Shown: piece by piece, positions 1 through 8,853 of the stretch | How the letters are laid out: every line of letters begins with the position of its first letter | How positions within the stretch are numbered: the first letter of the stretch is position 1 | Assembly: GCA_009733745.1 (NCBI GenBank) | Contig: WNWL01000003.1 | Coordinates: forward strand, 496,001-560,000 | Source: Oceanobacillus sp. HTM 045 | Lineage (GTDB): Bacteria > Pseudomonadota > Alphaproteobacteria > Rhodobacterales > Rhodobacteraceae | DNA: 64,000 nucleotides | Reading direction: 5' to 3' | Translations under genes and position numbers: made by a program | Notes under the pieces: generated by a model | Databases searched by the model: none | What the model was told of the DNA's origin: nothing | Seen by the model: only the letters and a program-made list of their open reading frames with translations

Positions 1-610
1 TCACCTCGCGGACCTCGGCGCTGCCCTCGCTGCCGCCCAGCGTGCGGCGCAGGATGCGGGCCATGAGCTGGAGCGTGGTCGCCGGGGTCTTGAGGTCGCG
101 GGAGAGCGAGTTAGCGAAGCCGCGCAGCTCGTCGATCGCGGCGACCGCGGCGGCGCCCTGGGTGCGCGCCTCCTCCTCCGCCAGCTTGAGCGGGGTGACG
201 TTGTTGTGCGCGCCGAGCATCCGGATCGCCTTGCCGGTCTCGTCGCGGATCGCCATGCCGCGGCAGCGGACCCAGACCGTGGAGCCGTTGGCATGGCGGT
301 AGCGCACGATCTGGTCGTAGGGATGGGCCGGGTCGGCGCAGTGGCGCTCGAAATTCTCCAGCGCCACGGCGAGGTCCTCGGGGAAGATCAGGTCCTGCCA
401 CTCGGCCGGGTCGTGGCGCTTGGTCGCTGGATCGATGCCGAAGAGCCGCCAGAACTCCGGGCTCATCCACTCGTTGTCGTCGCGTTCGAGATCCCAGTAC
501 CAGACCCCGTCGAGCGAGCCCTGCTGCAGGAAGTGCCACATGACGGGATCGGTGGTGAGCCGTTCCTCGAGTTCGCGCTTGAGATAGTGATCTCCGGACG
601 GGTTCGGCAT
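1..610 (-). CDS. PAS domain / histidine-kinase-like protein, partial (C-terminus beyond left edge)
   Basis: The reading frame is open to the window edge; a TGA at 3..1 is out of frame. The visible 203 residues contain a PAS fold (about 25-150) with the typical DGVWYWDLE and GAHNNVTPLK segments, followed by a helix resembling the HisKA dimerisation helix. At the usual H-box (SHDLK) the protein reads FANSLSRDLKTPA, so the phospho-acceptor His is replaced by Arg. PAS modules sense small ligands, redox or light; this one has no visible membrane segment. The start ATG at 610 is the first Met of the PAS-containing frame. It is divergent from xthA. Whether an ATPase domain follows cannot be seen. 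Confidence 0.75.
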   Translation of the reverse strand, partial: MPNPSGDHYLKRELEERLTTDPVMWHFLQQGSLDGVWYWDLERDDNEWMSPEFWRLFGIDPATKRHDPAEWQDLIFPEDLAVALENFERHCADPAHPYDQIVRYRHANGSTVWVRCRGMAIRDETGKAIRMLGAHNNVTPLKLAEEEARTQGAAAVAAIDELRGFANSLSRDLKTPATTLQLMARILRRTLGGSEGSAEVREV

Positions 611-808
611 CGCGCGCACTCGTGAGGATGGCAGTACAGTTTCGTTGCCATCTATAGCAGAGTGTGCCGGATGGCACAGGGCTTTCGCCCGCGTCTCTTT
701 CGACCTGCTCCCCGAAGCGGGATGGCAGCAGGATGGCGGGTTGAATCGCGCCGCGCGCGGGGGCATGACTTTCCTCCTGCCCGCGCCAACGCTTCCCCCG
801 GAGGATTC

Positions 809-1597
809 ATGGAACTCACCATCGCGACCTGGAACATCAATTCCGTGCGCCTGCGCGCGCCGATCGTGGTGCGGTTCCTGAGCGAGGAATCGCCCGACAT
901 CCTGTGCCTGCAGGAGACCAAGACCCCGGTGGACAAGTTCCCCCACGACCCGTTCGAGGAGCTGGGCTACACCCACCGCGTGGTGCGCGGCGACAAGGGC
1001 TACAACGGCGTCGCGATCCTCTCGCGGGTGCCGCTGGAGCCGGCCGGCCACGTCGATTTCTGCGAGAAGGGCGATTCCCGCCATGTCGCGGCGCGGCTGC
1101 CGGGGGGTGCGGTGGTGCACAACTTCTACGTCCCCGCCGGCGGCGACGAGCCGGACCGGGAGGTGAACCCCAAGTTCGGCCACAAGCTCGATTTCGTCGC
1201 CGAGATGGAGGAATGGGGCCGCGGGCTCGACGGCGGACACATCGCCGTGGGCGACCTCAACATCGCGCCGCTGCCGGACGACGTCTGGTCGCACAAGCAA
1301 CTCCTGAAGGTGGTCAGCCACACGCCGGTGGAGGTGGAGGCGTTCGAGGCCGCCCGCACGGCGGGGGGCTGGCAGGACGTGGTGCGCGCCGACATTCCCG
1401 AGCCGGAGAAGGTCTATTCCTGGTGGTCCTACCGCGCGAAGGACTGGTCGGCGGCGGACAAGGGCCGCCGGCTCGACCATATCTGGGTGCGCGGCGGTGT
1501 CGGCCACGTTCCGGGCTCCAGCCGGATCCTGCGCGACGCGCGGGGCTGGGAGAAGCCGTCCGACCACGCGCCGGTGGTGGCGAGGGTGGTGGTGTGA
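809..1597 (+). CDS. xthA: Exodeoxyribonuclease III
   Basis: This 262-aa protein is an AP endonuclease / 3'-5' exonuclease of the Mg-dependent endonuclease-exonuclease-phosphatase fold, acting in base-excision repair. Family motifs are in order: TWNINSVRLR at the N-terminus, LCLQETK carrying the metal-binding Glu, GDLNIAP, and a C-terminal RRLDHIW followed by KPSDHAPV with the catalytic Asp-His pair. The ATG at 809 is preceded by a GGAGG-type ribosome site near 800. Length is usual for the family (about 265 aa). The stop overlaps the GTG start of the enoyl-CoA hydratase, so the two are probably co-transcribed. Confidence 0.95.
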   Translation: MELTIATWNINSVRLRAPIVVRFLSEESPDILCLQETKTPVDKFPHDPFEELGYTHRVVRGDKGYNGVAILSRVPLEPAGHVDFCEKGDSRHVAARLPGGAVVHNFYVPAGGDEPDREVNPKFGHKLDFVAEMEEWGRGLDGGHIAVGDLNIAPLPDDVWSHKQLLKVVSHTPVEVEAFEAARTAGGWQDVVRADIPEPEKVYSWWSYRAKDWSAADKGRRLDHIWVRGGVGHVPGSSRILRDARGWEKPSDHAPVVARVVV

Positions 1598-2349
1598 GCG
1601 CCGTCCTGCTGGAGCGGGACGGGCCGCTCGCGACCATCACGCTGAACCGGCCCGAGGCGCGCAACGCGCTCCGGATCGCCGACATGGCGCTGATCCGCGA
1701 GATGCTGGACGGGCTGGCGGGCGACGAGGGCCTGCGCTGCCTCCTGCTGACCGGCGCGGGGGAGAAGGTGTTCTCCGCCGGGGCCGCGTTCGAGGACGTA
1801 CTCGCGGGGGACTGGACCGAGAGCCCGCTGACCGCGTGCTGCGACGCGATCGCGGCTTTCCCTCGGCCGGTGATCGCGGTGCTGAACGGCAACGTGCATG
1901 GCGGCGCGGGGGAACTGGCGGCGGCCTGCGACTTCCGGGTCGGGGTCGAGGGGGTGACGCTCTCGATCCCGCCGGCGCGGCTCGGGCTGCACTACGACGC
2001 GCCGGGCATGGCACGGGTGCTGCGGCTGGTCGGGCTGCAGGCGGCGCGGCGGGTCTTCCTGATGGGCGAGACGCTGGCGGCGGCGGAGCTAGCCGCGCTC
2101 GGCTTCGTCGACCGGCTGGTGCCGCGTGCAGGGCTGGCGGAGGCCGCCCGCGAGATGGCACTGCGCTTCATCGCGCTGGCGCCGATGGCGGTGTCGGCGA
2201 TGAAGCGGAGCCTGAACGAGATCGCCGCCGGGGCGCTGGACCCGGAAGACGCCCGCGACCGCGTCGCCGCCTGCCGCGCCTCGGAGGATTTCCTGGAGGG
2301 CGTCGCGGCGGTGCGCGAGAAACGCGCGCCGGTGTTCAGGGGGCGGTGA
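1594..2349 (+). CDS. Enoyl-CoA hydratase/isomerase family protein
   Basis: A 251-aa crotonase-fold protein. It begins with LNRPEARNAL, a CoA-binding signature, and has the oxyanion-hole region SAGAAFEDV (about 65-73) and NGNVHGGAGELAAACDFR (about 96-113), the latter a good match to the crotonase motif. The family hydrates, isomerises or hydrolyses acyl-CoA thioesters; which of these applies is not determined by the motifs, so I leave the symbol empty. The GTG start at 1594 overlaps the xthA stop in a GTGA arrangement, which implies translational coupling. It is the last gene before repeat copy A. Confidence 0.85.
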   Translation: MSAVLLERDGPLATITLNRPEARNALRIADMALIREMLDGLAGDEGLRCLLLTGAGEKVFSAGAAFEDVLAGDWTESPLTACCDAIAAFPRPVIAVLNGNVHGGAGELAAACDFRVGVEGVTLSIPPARLGLHYDAPGMARVLRLVGLQAARRVFLMGETLAAAELAALGFVDRLVPRAGLAEAAREMALRFIALAPMAVSAMKRSLNEIAAGALDPEDARDRVAACRASEDFLEGVAAVREKRAPVFRGR

Positions 2350-2363
2350 AGGCTCCTTCCGGG

Positions 2364-2530
2364 GTCAGCGCGATGGGCAACGACCGGCCCTGGGCGGGCG
2401 TGGTGCTTCGCTGGGTCTGCTTGATTTATGGCAGCACCCCCTCCCAACCTCCGGTCTTTTTGCAGCGCTGCAAGACGCCCGGCCCCGGGGAGGGCCGGGC
2501 GTGGCCCGGGCTGGTCGCCCGGGCTGAGGG
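2364..2530 (+). repeat. Intergenic palindromic repeat family 1, copy A
   Basis: One of eight related elements in the window; this orientation (TTGATTTAT on the + strand) is taken as forward. It starts GGTCAGCG, carries CGACCGGCCCTG, the core TGCTTGATTTATGGC, a GC-rich hairpin (CGCCCGGCCC pairing with GGGCCGGGCG around CGGGGA) and a second hairpin CCCGGGC-TGGTC-GCCCGGG. It fills the gap between the 3' ends of the enoyl-CoA hydratase and lolA, so it could terminate both transcripts. Remaining bases 2531-2658 show nothing recognisable apart from short GC inverted repeats. Confidence 0.85.
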
Positions 2531-2658
2531 TGGGTCGGGGCCTTAGCTGGTACGAGTTTCGCGCCTCTCCGGCCCGCCAGACGCAGAAACGCCCGCAGCG
2601 CGCCGCGGGCGTTTCGTGAACCATCGGCGTGAGCCCCGGCGCGGCGCTCTCTTCCGCG

Positions 2659-3267
2659 TCAGTCGCGGCAGGGCTCCTCGATGAAGAAGAGCTTCGGGTC
2701 GAGCGAGACGTTCACCACCGTCTCCGACAGCGCGACCGTGGTGACGAGGCCCTGCTCGTCGGTGACGGTCCACTGGCGCAGTTCCAGCGGGTTGTCGGAG
2801 AAGATCATGGTGATCGAGCCCGCGCCCGGATCGTCCGGGTCGATGGCGGTGACGCGGAGCTGGTTCTCGGCGCGCTCGATCGACTTCACCGCCTCCTCGG
2901 TGCGGAGGTTGACTCGGTCCTTCAGCAGGATCTCGATCGGGGTCTCGCCCAGCGGCACGCGGTCGAGCGTGCAGAGCTCGATGTCGTAGACGCCGACCCA
3001 GGTGCCGTCGGCCACCACGAGGCCGGGATTGGGCGGGACGTACTCGAACCGCAGCCGCCCCGGGCGGCGCATGTAGAAGGTGCCGTCGGAGAGGTCCCCA
3101 TCCGGCCCGACCTGCACGAAGCTGCCCTGCATCGTGTCGATGCCGTTCAGGTAGTTGGAGATCCGGGTCAGGTCGCGGGCGTCGAGCCCGGACTGTGCGG
3201 AGGCGGCGACCGGCAGGAGCGCGAGCGCGGCCACGGTACCTGCGGCGGTGAGGATGCGTCTGATCAT
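2659..3267 (-). CDS. lolA: Outer-membrane lipoprotein carrier protein LolA
   Basis: A 202-aa periplasmic chaperone that takes lipoproteins from LolCDE to the outer membrane. The N-terminus has a signal peptide (MIRRIL, hydrophobic stretch, cleavage near AASAQ). Features typical of alphaproteobacterial LolA are LNGIDTMQGSFVQ near the mature N-terminus, the F(Y)MRRPGRLRFEY strand and the late VTDEQG strand. The start at 3267 is chosen because GGGAT lies just upstream; an in-frame ATG at 3276 would add three residues. A Cys near the C-terminus (EEPCRD) is seen often in this group. It converges on the enoyl-CoA hydratase across repeat A. Confidence 0.9.
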   Translation of the reverse strand: MIRRILTAAGTVAALALLPVAASAQSGLDARDLTRISNYLNGIDTMQGSFVQVGPDGDLSDGTFYMRRPGRLRFEYVPPNPGLVVADGTWVGVYDIELCTLDRVPLGETPIEILLKDRVNLRTEEAVKSIERAENQLRVTAIDPDDPGAGSITMIFSDNPLELRQWTVTDEQGLVTTVALSETVVNVSLDPKLFFIEEPCRD

Positions 3268-3558
3268 GGATCCCATCTGGTCAGCAATTCCGGCGACACA
3301 AGGGCAGGATCGCGCCGGGCGGTCAAGCATTGTGTCGCGGGTTACAACGTAGCAGGGCCGACAACTCCGGCGCTCACGACTTCGTTCCACCACTTCTCTC
3401 GGCCACCTCTCGCCGCCACCCGTCCCGCCGCCCGCAGGACTGCGCGGGGCGCATGGCAGCCTTCTCTTCCGCTGGCGCGCGGGCGTGCTAGGGTCGTCCC
3501 CGGCCGGCGGATCGCCCGCCTTCTCCCGCGGTGCTCCCGCCCATGTCCGACCTTCGAG

Positions 3559-4965
3559 ATGCCTGACCGGCTGCCTGCACAGACGAACGCGCCCGACCGG
3601 CTTGCCGGGGCGCTGCTGGTCGCCATCATCCTGCTGGTCGCCGTCTCCGAGTGGAAGCTCGGACTGGCCGTGGAGGCGGCGACGCCGTGGCTGGTGATCG
3701 CGGTGGTCGCGCTGCTGGCGCCGCGGCTCAGGTGGACGCGGCTCGCCTTCGTGATCTTCGCGCTGGCGCTGACCGGGCTCGAATGGGTGCGCGGCGGCGA
3801 CTGGCAGGCGGTGGCCGCGCGCGGGCTGGCGGTGGCGGCCTTCATCGCCGCCTTCTTCTCGGCGCTGGCGACGCTGCGGAACGCGGCCGACAGTTCCCCG
3901 GCGATCCGCGAATGCGGACGGTTCCTCTCGCAGCAGCCGCCGGGGCGGCGCTATCTGGCGCTGACCGCGGGGGGCCAGCTCTTCGCGCTGCTGCTGAATT
4001 ACGGCGCGATCGCGCTGCTCGGCTCGCTGGCGATGTCGAACGCGCGGGAAGAAAAGAACCCCGAGGTGCGCGATATCCGCATCCGGCGGATGCTGCTGGC
4101 GGTGCAGCGGGGGTTCATCTCGACGCTGGCATGGTCGCCGCTCTCCTTCGCCGTGGCGATCTCGACCGCGCTGGTGCCCGGCACGTCCTGGCCCAACGCG
4201 CTGCTGCCCTGCCTGGTCAACGGGCTGATCGTCGCCGGGATCGGCTGGGCGATGGACACGATCTTCAAGCCGCGCCTCACCGGACCGCGCCCGCCGCGGC
4301 AGGCGCCGGAGGGGTCCTGGGCGCTGGTTCTGCCGCTCCTGCTGCTGCTCGGGGTACTGGTGGTGCTGGTGGGCGGCGCCAACGCGCTGACCGGGGTGCG
4401 GGTGGTGGGGCTGGTGATCGTCATCGTGCCCGTGCTCTCGCTGGTCTGGATCGGCATCCAGAACCCGGTGCGACCCCTCGCGGCGGTGGGGCAGCGTGCG
4501 CGCGACTACATGGTGCGCGAGCTGCCGGCCTACCGGGGCGAGCTGGTGCTGCTAATGATGGCCGGCTACATCGGCACGGTCGGCGCGCATTACCTGCTGC
4601 CGCTGGTCGAGGCGACCGGGGTGGACCTCGCCGCGGTGCCGGCCTGGGTGATCCTGGTGGCGCTCGTCTGGGTGATCCCGCTGGCGGGGCAGCTCGCGAT
4701 GAACCCGATCCTCGCCGTGTCGCTGATGGTGCCGCTGCTGCCGACCGCGGCGGAGATGGGCGTCTCGCCCGCCGCGCTGGTGGTGGCGATCACCGCGGGC
4801 TGGACCCTGAGCGGGGCCTGCTCGCCCTACACCGCGACGACGCTGCTGATCGGCTCCTTCGGCGGCGTCAGCGCGGCCCATGTCGGCCTGCGCTGGAACG
4901 GCGCCTACACGCTGATCTGCGGCGCGGTGCTGTCGGTCTGGGTGGCGGCGTTCTCGGTGGTCTGA
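3559..4965 (+). CDS. Multi-pass inner-membrane transporter-like protein
   Basis: A 468-aa, strongly hydrophobic protein with roughly eleven or twelve membrane helices, beginning at about residue 12. A soluble loop near 120-160 contains SNAREEKNPEVRDIRIRRM, and a conserved-looking helix breaker LSGACSPYTATTLL lies near 410. The layout of two hydrophobic halves with a central charged loop is like the ion transporter (ArsB/CitM/NhaD) superfamily, but I do not recognise a substrate signature and assign none. The ATG at 3559 is the only Met before the first helix; upstream in-frame codons look non-coding. The gene stands alone, divergent from lolA and convergent with puuE. Confidence 0.7.
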   Translation: MPDRLPAQTNAPDRLAGALLVAIILLVAVSEWKLGLAVEAATPWLVIAVVALLAPRLRWTRLAFVIFALALTGLEWVRGGDWQAVAARGLAVAAFIAAFFSALATLRNAADSSPAIRECGRFLSQQPPGRRYLALTAGGQLFALLLNYGAIALLGSLAMSNAREEKNPEVRDIRIRRMLLAVQRGFISTLAWSPLSFAVAISTALVPGTSWPNALLPCLVNGLIVAGIGWAMDTIFKPRLTGPRPPRQAPEGSWALVLPLLLLLGVLVVLVGGANALTGVRVVGLVIVIVPVLSLVWIGIQNPVRPLAAVGQRARDYMVRELPAYRGELVLLMMAGYIGTVGAHYLLPLVEATGVDLAAVPAWVILVALVWVIPLAGQLAMNPILAVSLMVPLLPTAAEMGVSPAALVVAITAGWTLSGACSPYTATTLLIGSFGGVSAAHVGLRWNGAYTLICGAVLSVWVAAFSVV

Positions 4966-4976
4966 GGGAATTGCGG

Positions 4977-5142
4977 TCGGCGCGGAGGGATGCGACCGGC
5001 CCTGGTCGGGCGTGGTGCTTCGCTGGGCTTCCTTGATTTATGGCAGCGTCCCCTCCCGAGGTTTGAACTGCTTGCAGCGTTGCAAAAACGCCCGGCCGGG
5101 GGAAGGGCCGGGCGTGGCCCGGGCTGGTCGCCCGGGCCAGGA
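4977..5142 (+). repeat. Intergenic palindromic repeat family 1, copy B
   Basis: Forward copy between the convergent transporter gene and puuE. It has GGTCGGCG at the outer end, CGACCGGCCCTGGTCGGGCG, the core CCTTGATTTATGGC, hairpin CGCCCGGCC-loop-GGCCGGGCG and hairpin CCCGGGC-TGGTC-GCCCGGG. Compared with copy A, small indels shift any reading frame through it. It ends five bases before the puuE stop codon. Confidence 0.85.
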
Positions 5143-5146
5143 ATGT

Positions 5147-6040
5147 TCACCCCTCCGCCGGGCACACCTCCATGAAGTGCATCGCGAGATCGTCGCGGCG
5201 GCAGACCCAGACGGGCTTGTCCTTCAGGTAGTCGAGGAAGGCGTTCAGAGCGCGGATGCGGCCGGGGCGGCCGGTCAGGCGGGCGTGGAGGCCCACGGTC
5301 ATCATCGACCAGCGGCCTTCCTCCAGCAGGGTGTCGAGCGTGTCGCGCAGGTACTCCGCGAACTGCCCGGCGAGGTCGTAGCCCTCGCGGCGGGCGAATT
5401 TCGAATCGTTGGTGTCGAGCGAGTAGGGCACGCAGAGATGCGGCGCGCCGAAATCGCGGGTCCAGTACGGCAGGTCGTCGTTGTAGCAATCGCTGTCGTA
5501 GCGATAGCCCGCCTCGATGGCGAGGCGGCGGGTGTTGAGGCTCGGCATCCCGGCGTAGTAGCCGAGCGGGGGCCGGCCGGTCAGCGCCTTCACCTGCGCG
5601 GTGGATTTCGCGATCATCTCGCGCTCCTCCGCCTCGGTCAGGGTATCGAAGTCGATCCAGCGCCAGCCGTGGGGCTGCAGGTCCCAGCCTTCGGCGATCA
5701 TGGCCTGCAGGGGTTCCGGGACCAGTTCGCCCGCGAGGCCGACGAGATTGACGGTCGCCCTGAAGCCGCGGGAAGCAATGGAGTCGATCAGCCGCCAGTA
5801 ACCGACGCGGGAGCCGTATTCGTAGGACTGCTCGATGTTCAGGTCGCGCCCGCCGACTCGGGCGGTGACGGCCACGTCGGCAATGCGGCTCTCGGACCGG
5901 TCATCGCCGTTCAGCACGCAAAGCTCGCCCCCTTCCTCGTAGTTGACGCAGAGGTTCACGGCGACCTTGGAACCGTCCGGCCATGAGAGGTCCGGGCGGA
6001 AAGCGCCATAACCGGAGAGGTGGCGGGCGGGGTGGGTCAT
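5147..6040 (-). CDS. puuE: Allantoinase PuuE (polysaccharide deacetylase family)
   Basis: A 297-aa cytosolic protein of the NodB/polysaccharide-deacetylase superfamily, closely matching the PuuE subgroup that hydrolyses allantoin to allantoate in purine degradation. Diagnostic segments are the start RHLSGYGAFRPDLSWPDGS, NYEEGGE, QSYEYGSRVGYWRL, the LQPHGWRW segment near 145, and GLHARLTGRPGR near 255. Length is normal (about 300 aa). No other ureide-pathway gene is in the window, so the pathway assignment rests on the family alone. Repeats B and C flank both ends. The activity has not been separated here from other PuuE-like deacetylases. Confidence 0.85.
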   Translation of the reverse strand: MTHPARHLSGYGAFRPDLSWPDGSKVAVNLCVNYEEGGELCVLNGDDRSESRIADVAVTARVGGRDLNIEQSYEYGSRVGYWRLIDSIASRGFRATVNLVGLAGELVPEPLQAMIAEGWDLQPHGWRWIDFDTLTEAEEREMIAKSTAQVKALTGRPPLGYYAGMPSLNTRRLAIEAGYRYDSDCYNDDLPYWTRDFGAPHLCVPYSLDTNDSKFARREGYDLAGQFAEYLRDTLDTLLEEGRWSMMTVGLHARLTGRPGRIRALNAFLDYLKDKPVWVCRRDDLAMHFMEVCPAEG

Positions 6041-6154
6041 GGGGTCAACTCGCTGGGGCTTCGCGCGCCGACGTTAGGTCGGGATTGCAGCGGCGGCAAA
6101 GGGAATGCGGTTGGGTGATGTGAGACCCGGCCTTGAGGTTTCAGAACGACGGCC

Positions 6155-6329
6155 CGATCCGCAGTCAGCACGCGCGGCTAGCGCGGGCCACGTCCGGCCC
6201 TCGCCGGGGCCGGGCGTTCTCCGACGCTGCAAGGGGATCGGCACGCGGGAGGGTTTGCGGGCATAAATCAAGCAGACCCTTGGAAGCACCACGCCCGACC
6301 AGGGCCGGACGTGTCCCTCTGTGCTGACC
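6155..6329 (-). repeat. Intergenic palindromic repeat family 1, copy C
   Basis: Reverse copy, between the upstream side of puuE and the 3' end of ftsK; the only copy not between converging genes. On the + strand it reads CGCGC-GGCTA-GCGCG (hairpin 1 with a GGCTA loop instead of GACCA), CACGTCCGGCCCT, the GATAAATCAAGCAGACCC core near 6260-6279, and AGGGCCGGACGTG, which is the exact 13-bp inverse complement of the earlier CACGTCCGGCCCT. Confidence 0.85.
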
Positions 6330-6341
6330 GGAGAGCGTTTC

Positions 6342-8852
6342 CTACCGCTCCGCCACCAGGATTTCCCGCTTGCCGACCGCGTTCGCGGGCGACACGACCC
6401 CCTGGTCCTCCATCATCTCCACCAGGCGCGCCGCCTTGTTGTAGCCGATGGCGAGCTTGCGCTGGATGTAGCTCGTGGAGCACTTCCGGTCGCGGGCGAC
6501 GATGGCGACGGCCTTGTCGTAGAGGATGTCATCGCCGTCGCCCGCCTGCGCGAGGCCCAGTTTCTCGTCGACCAGCGTCTGGGTTTCCTCGTCCGGGCCG
6601 GAGGTGACGTCGTCGACATAGTCGGGCGCGCCGATGGTCTTGAGATGGGCGACCACCTCCTCGACCTCCTCGTCGCTGACGAAGGGGCCGTGGACACGGG
6701 TGATGCGCCCGCCGCCGGCCATGTAGAGCATGTCGCCCATGCCGAGGAGCTGCTCCGCGCCCTGCTCGCCGAGAATGGTGCGGCTGTCGATCTTGGAGGT
6801 GACCTGGAAGCTGATCCGGGTCGGGAAGTTGGCCTTGATGGTGCCGGTGATCACGTCGACCGAGGGGCGCTGGGTGGCCATGATCAGGTGGATGCCCGAG
6901 GCGCGGGCCATCTGGGCGAGGCGCTGGATGCAGGCCTCGATCTCCTTGCCGGCGACCATCATCAGGTCGGCCATCTCGTCGACGATGACGACGATATAGG
7001 GCAGCTCTTCCGGCGCGAAATGCTCGGTCTCGTAGACCGGCTCGCCGGTGTCCTCGTCGAAGCCGGTCTGGACGGTGCGCGAGAAGTCCTCGCCGTCGGC
7101 GATGGCCTGGCGGACGCGGGCGTTGTAGCCGTCGATGTTGCGCACGCCCATCTTGGACATCTTGCGGTAGCGGTCCTCCATCTCGGCGACGACCCACTTG
7201 AGCGCGACGATGGCCTTCTTCGGGTCGGTCACGACCGGGGCGAGGAGGTGGGGGATGCCGTCGTAGACGCTGAGTTCCAGCATCTTCGGGTCGATCATGA
7301 TCAGGCGGCATTCCTTCGGCGAGAGCCGGTAGAGCAGCGACAGGATCATGGTGTTGACGGCGACCGACTTGCCCGAGCCGGTGGTGCCCGCGATCAGCAG
7401 GTGGGGCATCTTGGCGAGGTTGGTGACGACCGGCTCGCCGGCGATGTCCTTGCCGAGCGCCAGCGCGAGGCGCGAGGCGCTGTCGCCGTACTGGGGCGTG
7501 GTGAAGATCTCGCGCAGGAGCACCTTCTCGCGGGTGCTGTTCGGCAGCTCGATGCCGATGACCGAGCGGCCCGGCACGGTGGAGACGCGGGCGGAGAGGG
7601 CGGACATGGACCGCGCGATGTCGTCGGCGAGGCCGATCACGCGGCTGGCCTTGAGGCCGGGCGCGGGTTCCAGCTCGTAGAGGGTGACGACCGGGCCGGG
7701 CTTCACCGCGACGATCTCGCCGCGGATGCCGTAATCCTCCAGCACCGTCTCCAGCATCCGCGCGTTTTCCTCCAGCGCGTGGGCGGAGAGGTTCTGGCCG
7801 CCGGTGTCGCGCGGCTTTTCCAGCAGGGCGAGCGGGGGCGCGAGATAGGCTTCCTCGCCGTCGTCGCCGAGGGCGAGCTGGGGCTGCTCCTCCCGCTCGG
7901 CGCGGCGCGACTTGCGGGCCGGCTTCTTCGGCAGGGTGACCTCGACGCGGTGCGGCTCCTCCTCGTCGTAGTCGATCGGCTCGGGCTCATCGGGGATGCC
8001 CTTGAGGGCGCGGATGGCGCGGGTGAGCGCGGCATCCTCGCGGGGGGCTTCCTCCTCCGTCTCGGCGGCGACCCTCGGTTCGCGGCGCCAGGCGCCGGTG
8101 GGCTGGGCCGGGCCGAGCTTCTCGGAGCGGGGCTTCTCCAGCTTCCGGCGCACGAAGGCGACGCCCGCGGCGGAGAGCACCGCGAGGCGGGCCAGCGCGA
8201 TGCGCAGGACGCGGACCAGCGTGCGGAGCGCGCGCAGCGTGGAGCGCCAGAGCCAGCCGGCGAGGGTCGAGGTCTCCTCCCGGTCGAGGCCGAGCGCAAG
8301 GCCGGCGGTGAACAGCGTCGCCGCGCCGAACAGGACGGAAACGACCATGATCCCCGCCGCCTCGCCCATCGGCAGCAGGTCGAGGAAGGCGCGTGCACCG
8401 GTGTCGCCGAGGATGCCGCCGAGACCGGCGGGCATGGTCCAGTCCTCCGTCACCGCGTGGGAGGAGGCGAAGACCGCGCCGATCATGATGGCGATCGGCA
8501 TCACCGCCAGCCGCGCCCAGATGCGCGGCTCGCCCCGGTGCAGCAGGAACCGCGCGCCCCAGGCGGCGAAGAAGGCGGGGAAGCCCCAGGCGGCGAGGCC
8601 GAACACCTTCATCAGCGGGTCGGCGACGATGGCGCCGGGATAGCCGAGCCAGTTGCGCGGCGCGAGGTTGGTCGAGGTGAAGCCCGACGGGTCTTCCGGG
8701 TGGTAGCTCGCGAGGATCGCGGCCATGACGGCGGCGAAGGCGAGGAAGCCGAGGCCCCAGAGCTCGGTCATCCGGCGCCGCAGCGCCGCCGAGAGGGTCT
8801 TGTCGATCAGGGGCGGGTTCCCGCCGCCGCCGTCTGCTGCGAAGAGCGCCAT
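6342..8852 (-). CDS. ftsK: DNA translocase FtsK
   Basis: An 836-aa septal DNA pump that resolves chromosome dimers and coordinates division. The N-terminus has four membrane helices within about residues 30-190, then an acidic linker (about 230-340), the FtsK alpha/beta RecA-like motor with Walker A GTTGSGKS and Walker [13 protein letters not shown], and a C-terminal winged-helix gamma domain ([23 protein letters not shown]) that reads polar DNA motifs. The start at 8852 is chosen because it lies one base after the aminotransferase stop and has GGAGA upstream; an earlier in-frame ATG at 8888 would overlap that gene. It forms an operon with the aminotransferase. Confidence 0.95.
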   Translation of the reverse strand: MALFAADGGGGNPPLIDKTLSAALRRRMTELWGLGFLAFAAVMAAILASYHPEDPSGFTSTNLAPRNWLGYPGAIVADPLMKVFGLAAWGFPAFFAAWGARFLLHRGEPRIWARLAVMPIAIMIGAVFASSHAVTEDWTMPAGLGGILGDTGARAFLDLLPMGEAAGIMVVSVLFGAATLFTAGLALGLDREETSTLAGWLWRSTLRALRTLVRVLRIALARLAVLSAAGVAFVRRKLEKPRSEKLGPAQPTGAWRREPRVAAETEEEAPREDAALTRAIRALKGIPDEPEPIDYDEEEPHRVEVTLPKKPARKSRRAEREEQPQLALGDDGEEAYLAPPLALLEKPRDTGGQNLSAHALEENARMLETVLEDYGIRGEIVAVKPGPVVTLYELEPAPGLKASRVIGLADDIARSMSALSARVSTVPGRSVIGIELPNSTREKVLLREIFTTPQYGDSASRLALALGKDIAGEPVVTNLAKMPHLLIAGTTGSGKSVAVNTMILSLLYRLSPKECRLIMIDPKMLELSVYDGIPHLLAPVVTDPKKAIVALKWVVAEMEDRYRKMSKMGVRNIDGYNARVRQAIADGEDFSRTVQTGFDEDTGEPVYETEHFAPEELPYIVVIVDEMADLMMVAGKEIEACIQRLAQMARASGIHLIMATQRPSVDVITGTIKANFPTRISFQVTSKIDSRTILGEQGAEQLLGMGDMLYMAGGGRITRVHGPFVSDEEVEEVVAHLKTIGAPDYVDDVTSGPDEETQTLVDEKLGLAQAGDGDDILYDKAVAIVARDRKCSTSYIQRKLAIGYNKAARLVEMMEDQGVVSPANAVGKREILVAER

Positions 8853-8853
8853 G

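Noticed and set aside
1-3. TGA at the left edge as the stop of the PAS protein
   Set aside because: It is out of frame with the PAS coding frame, which stays open to the edge.
2629-3558. N-terminal extension of the transporter frame upstream of 3559
   Set aside because: The extension overlaps lolA on the other strand and reads as a low-complexity shadow; the first Met next to the membrane region is at 3559.
3543-3566. Eight-codon ORF ATG TCC GAC ... TGA just before the transporter start
   Set aside because: Too short and without further support; a leader-peptide function cannot be judged.
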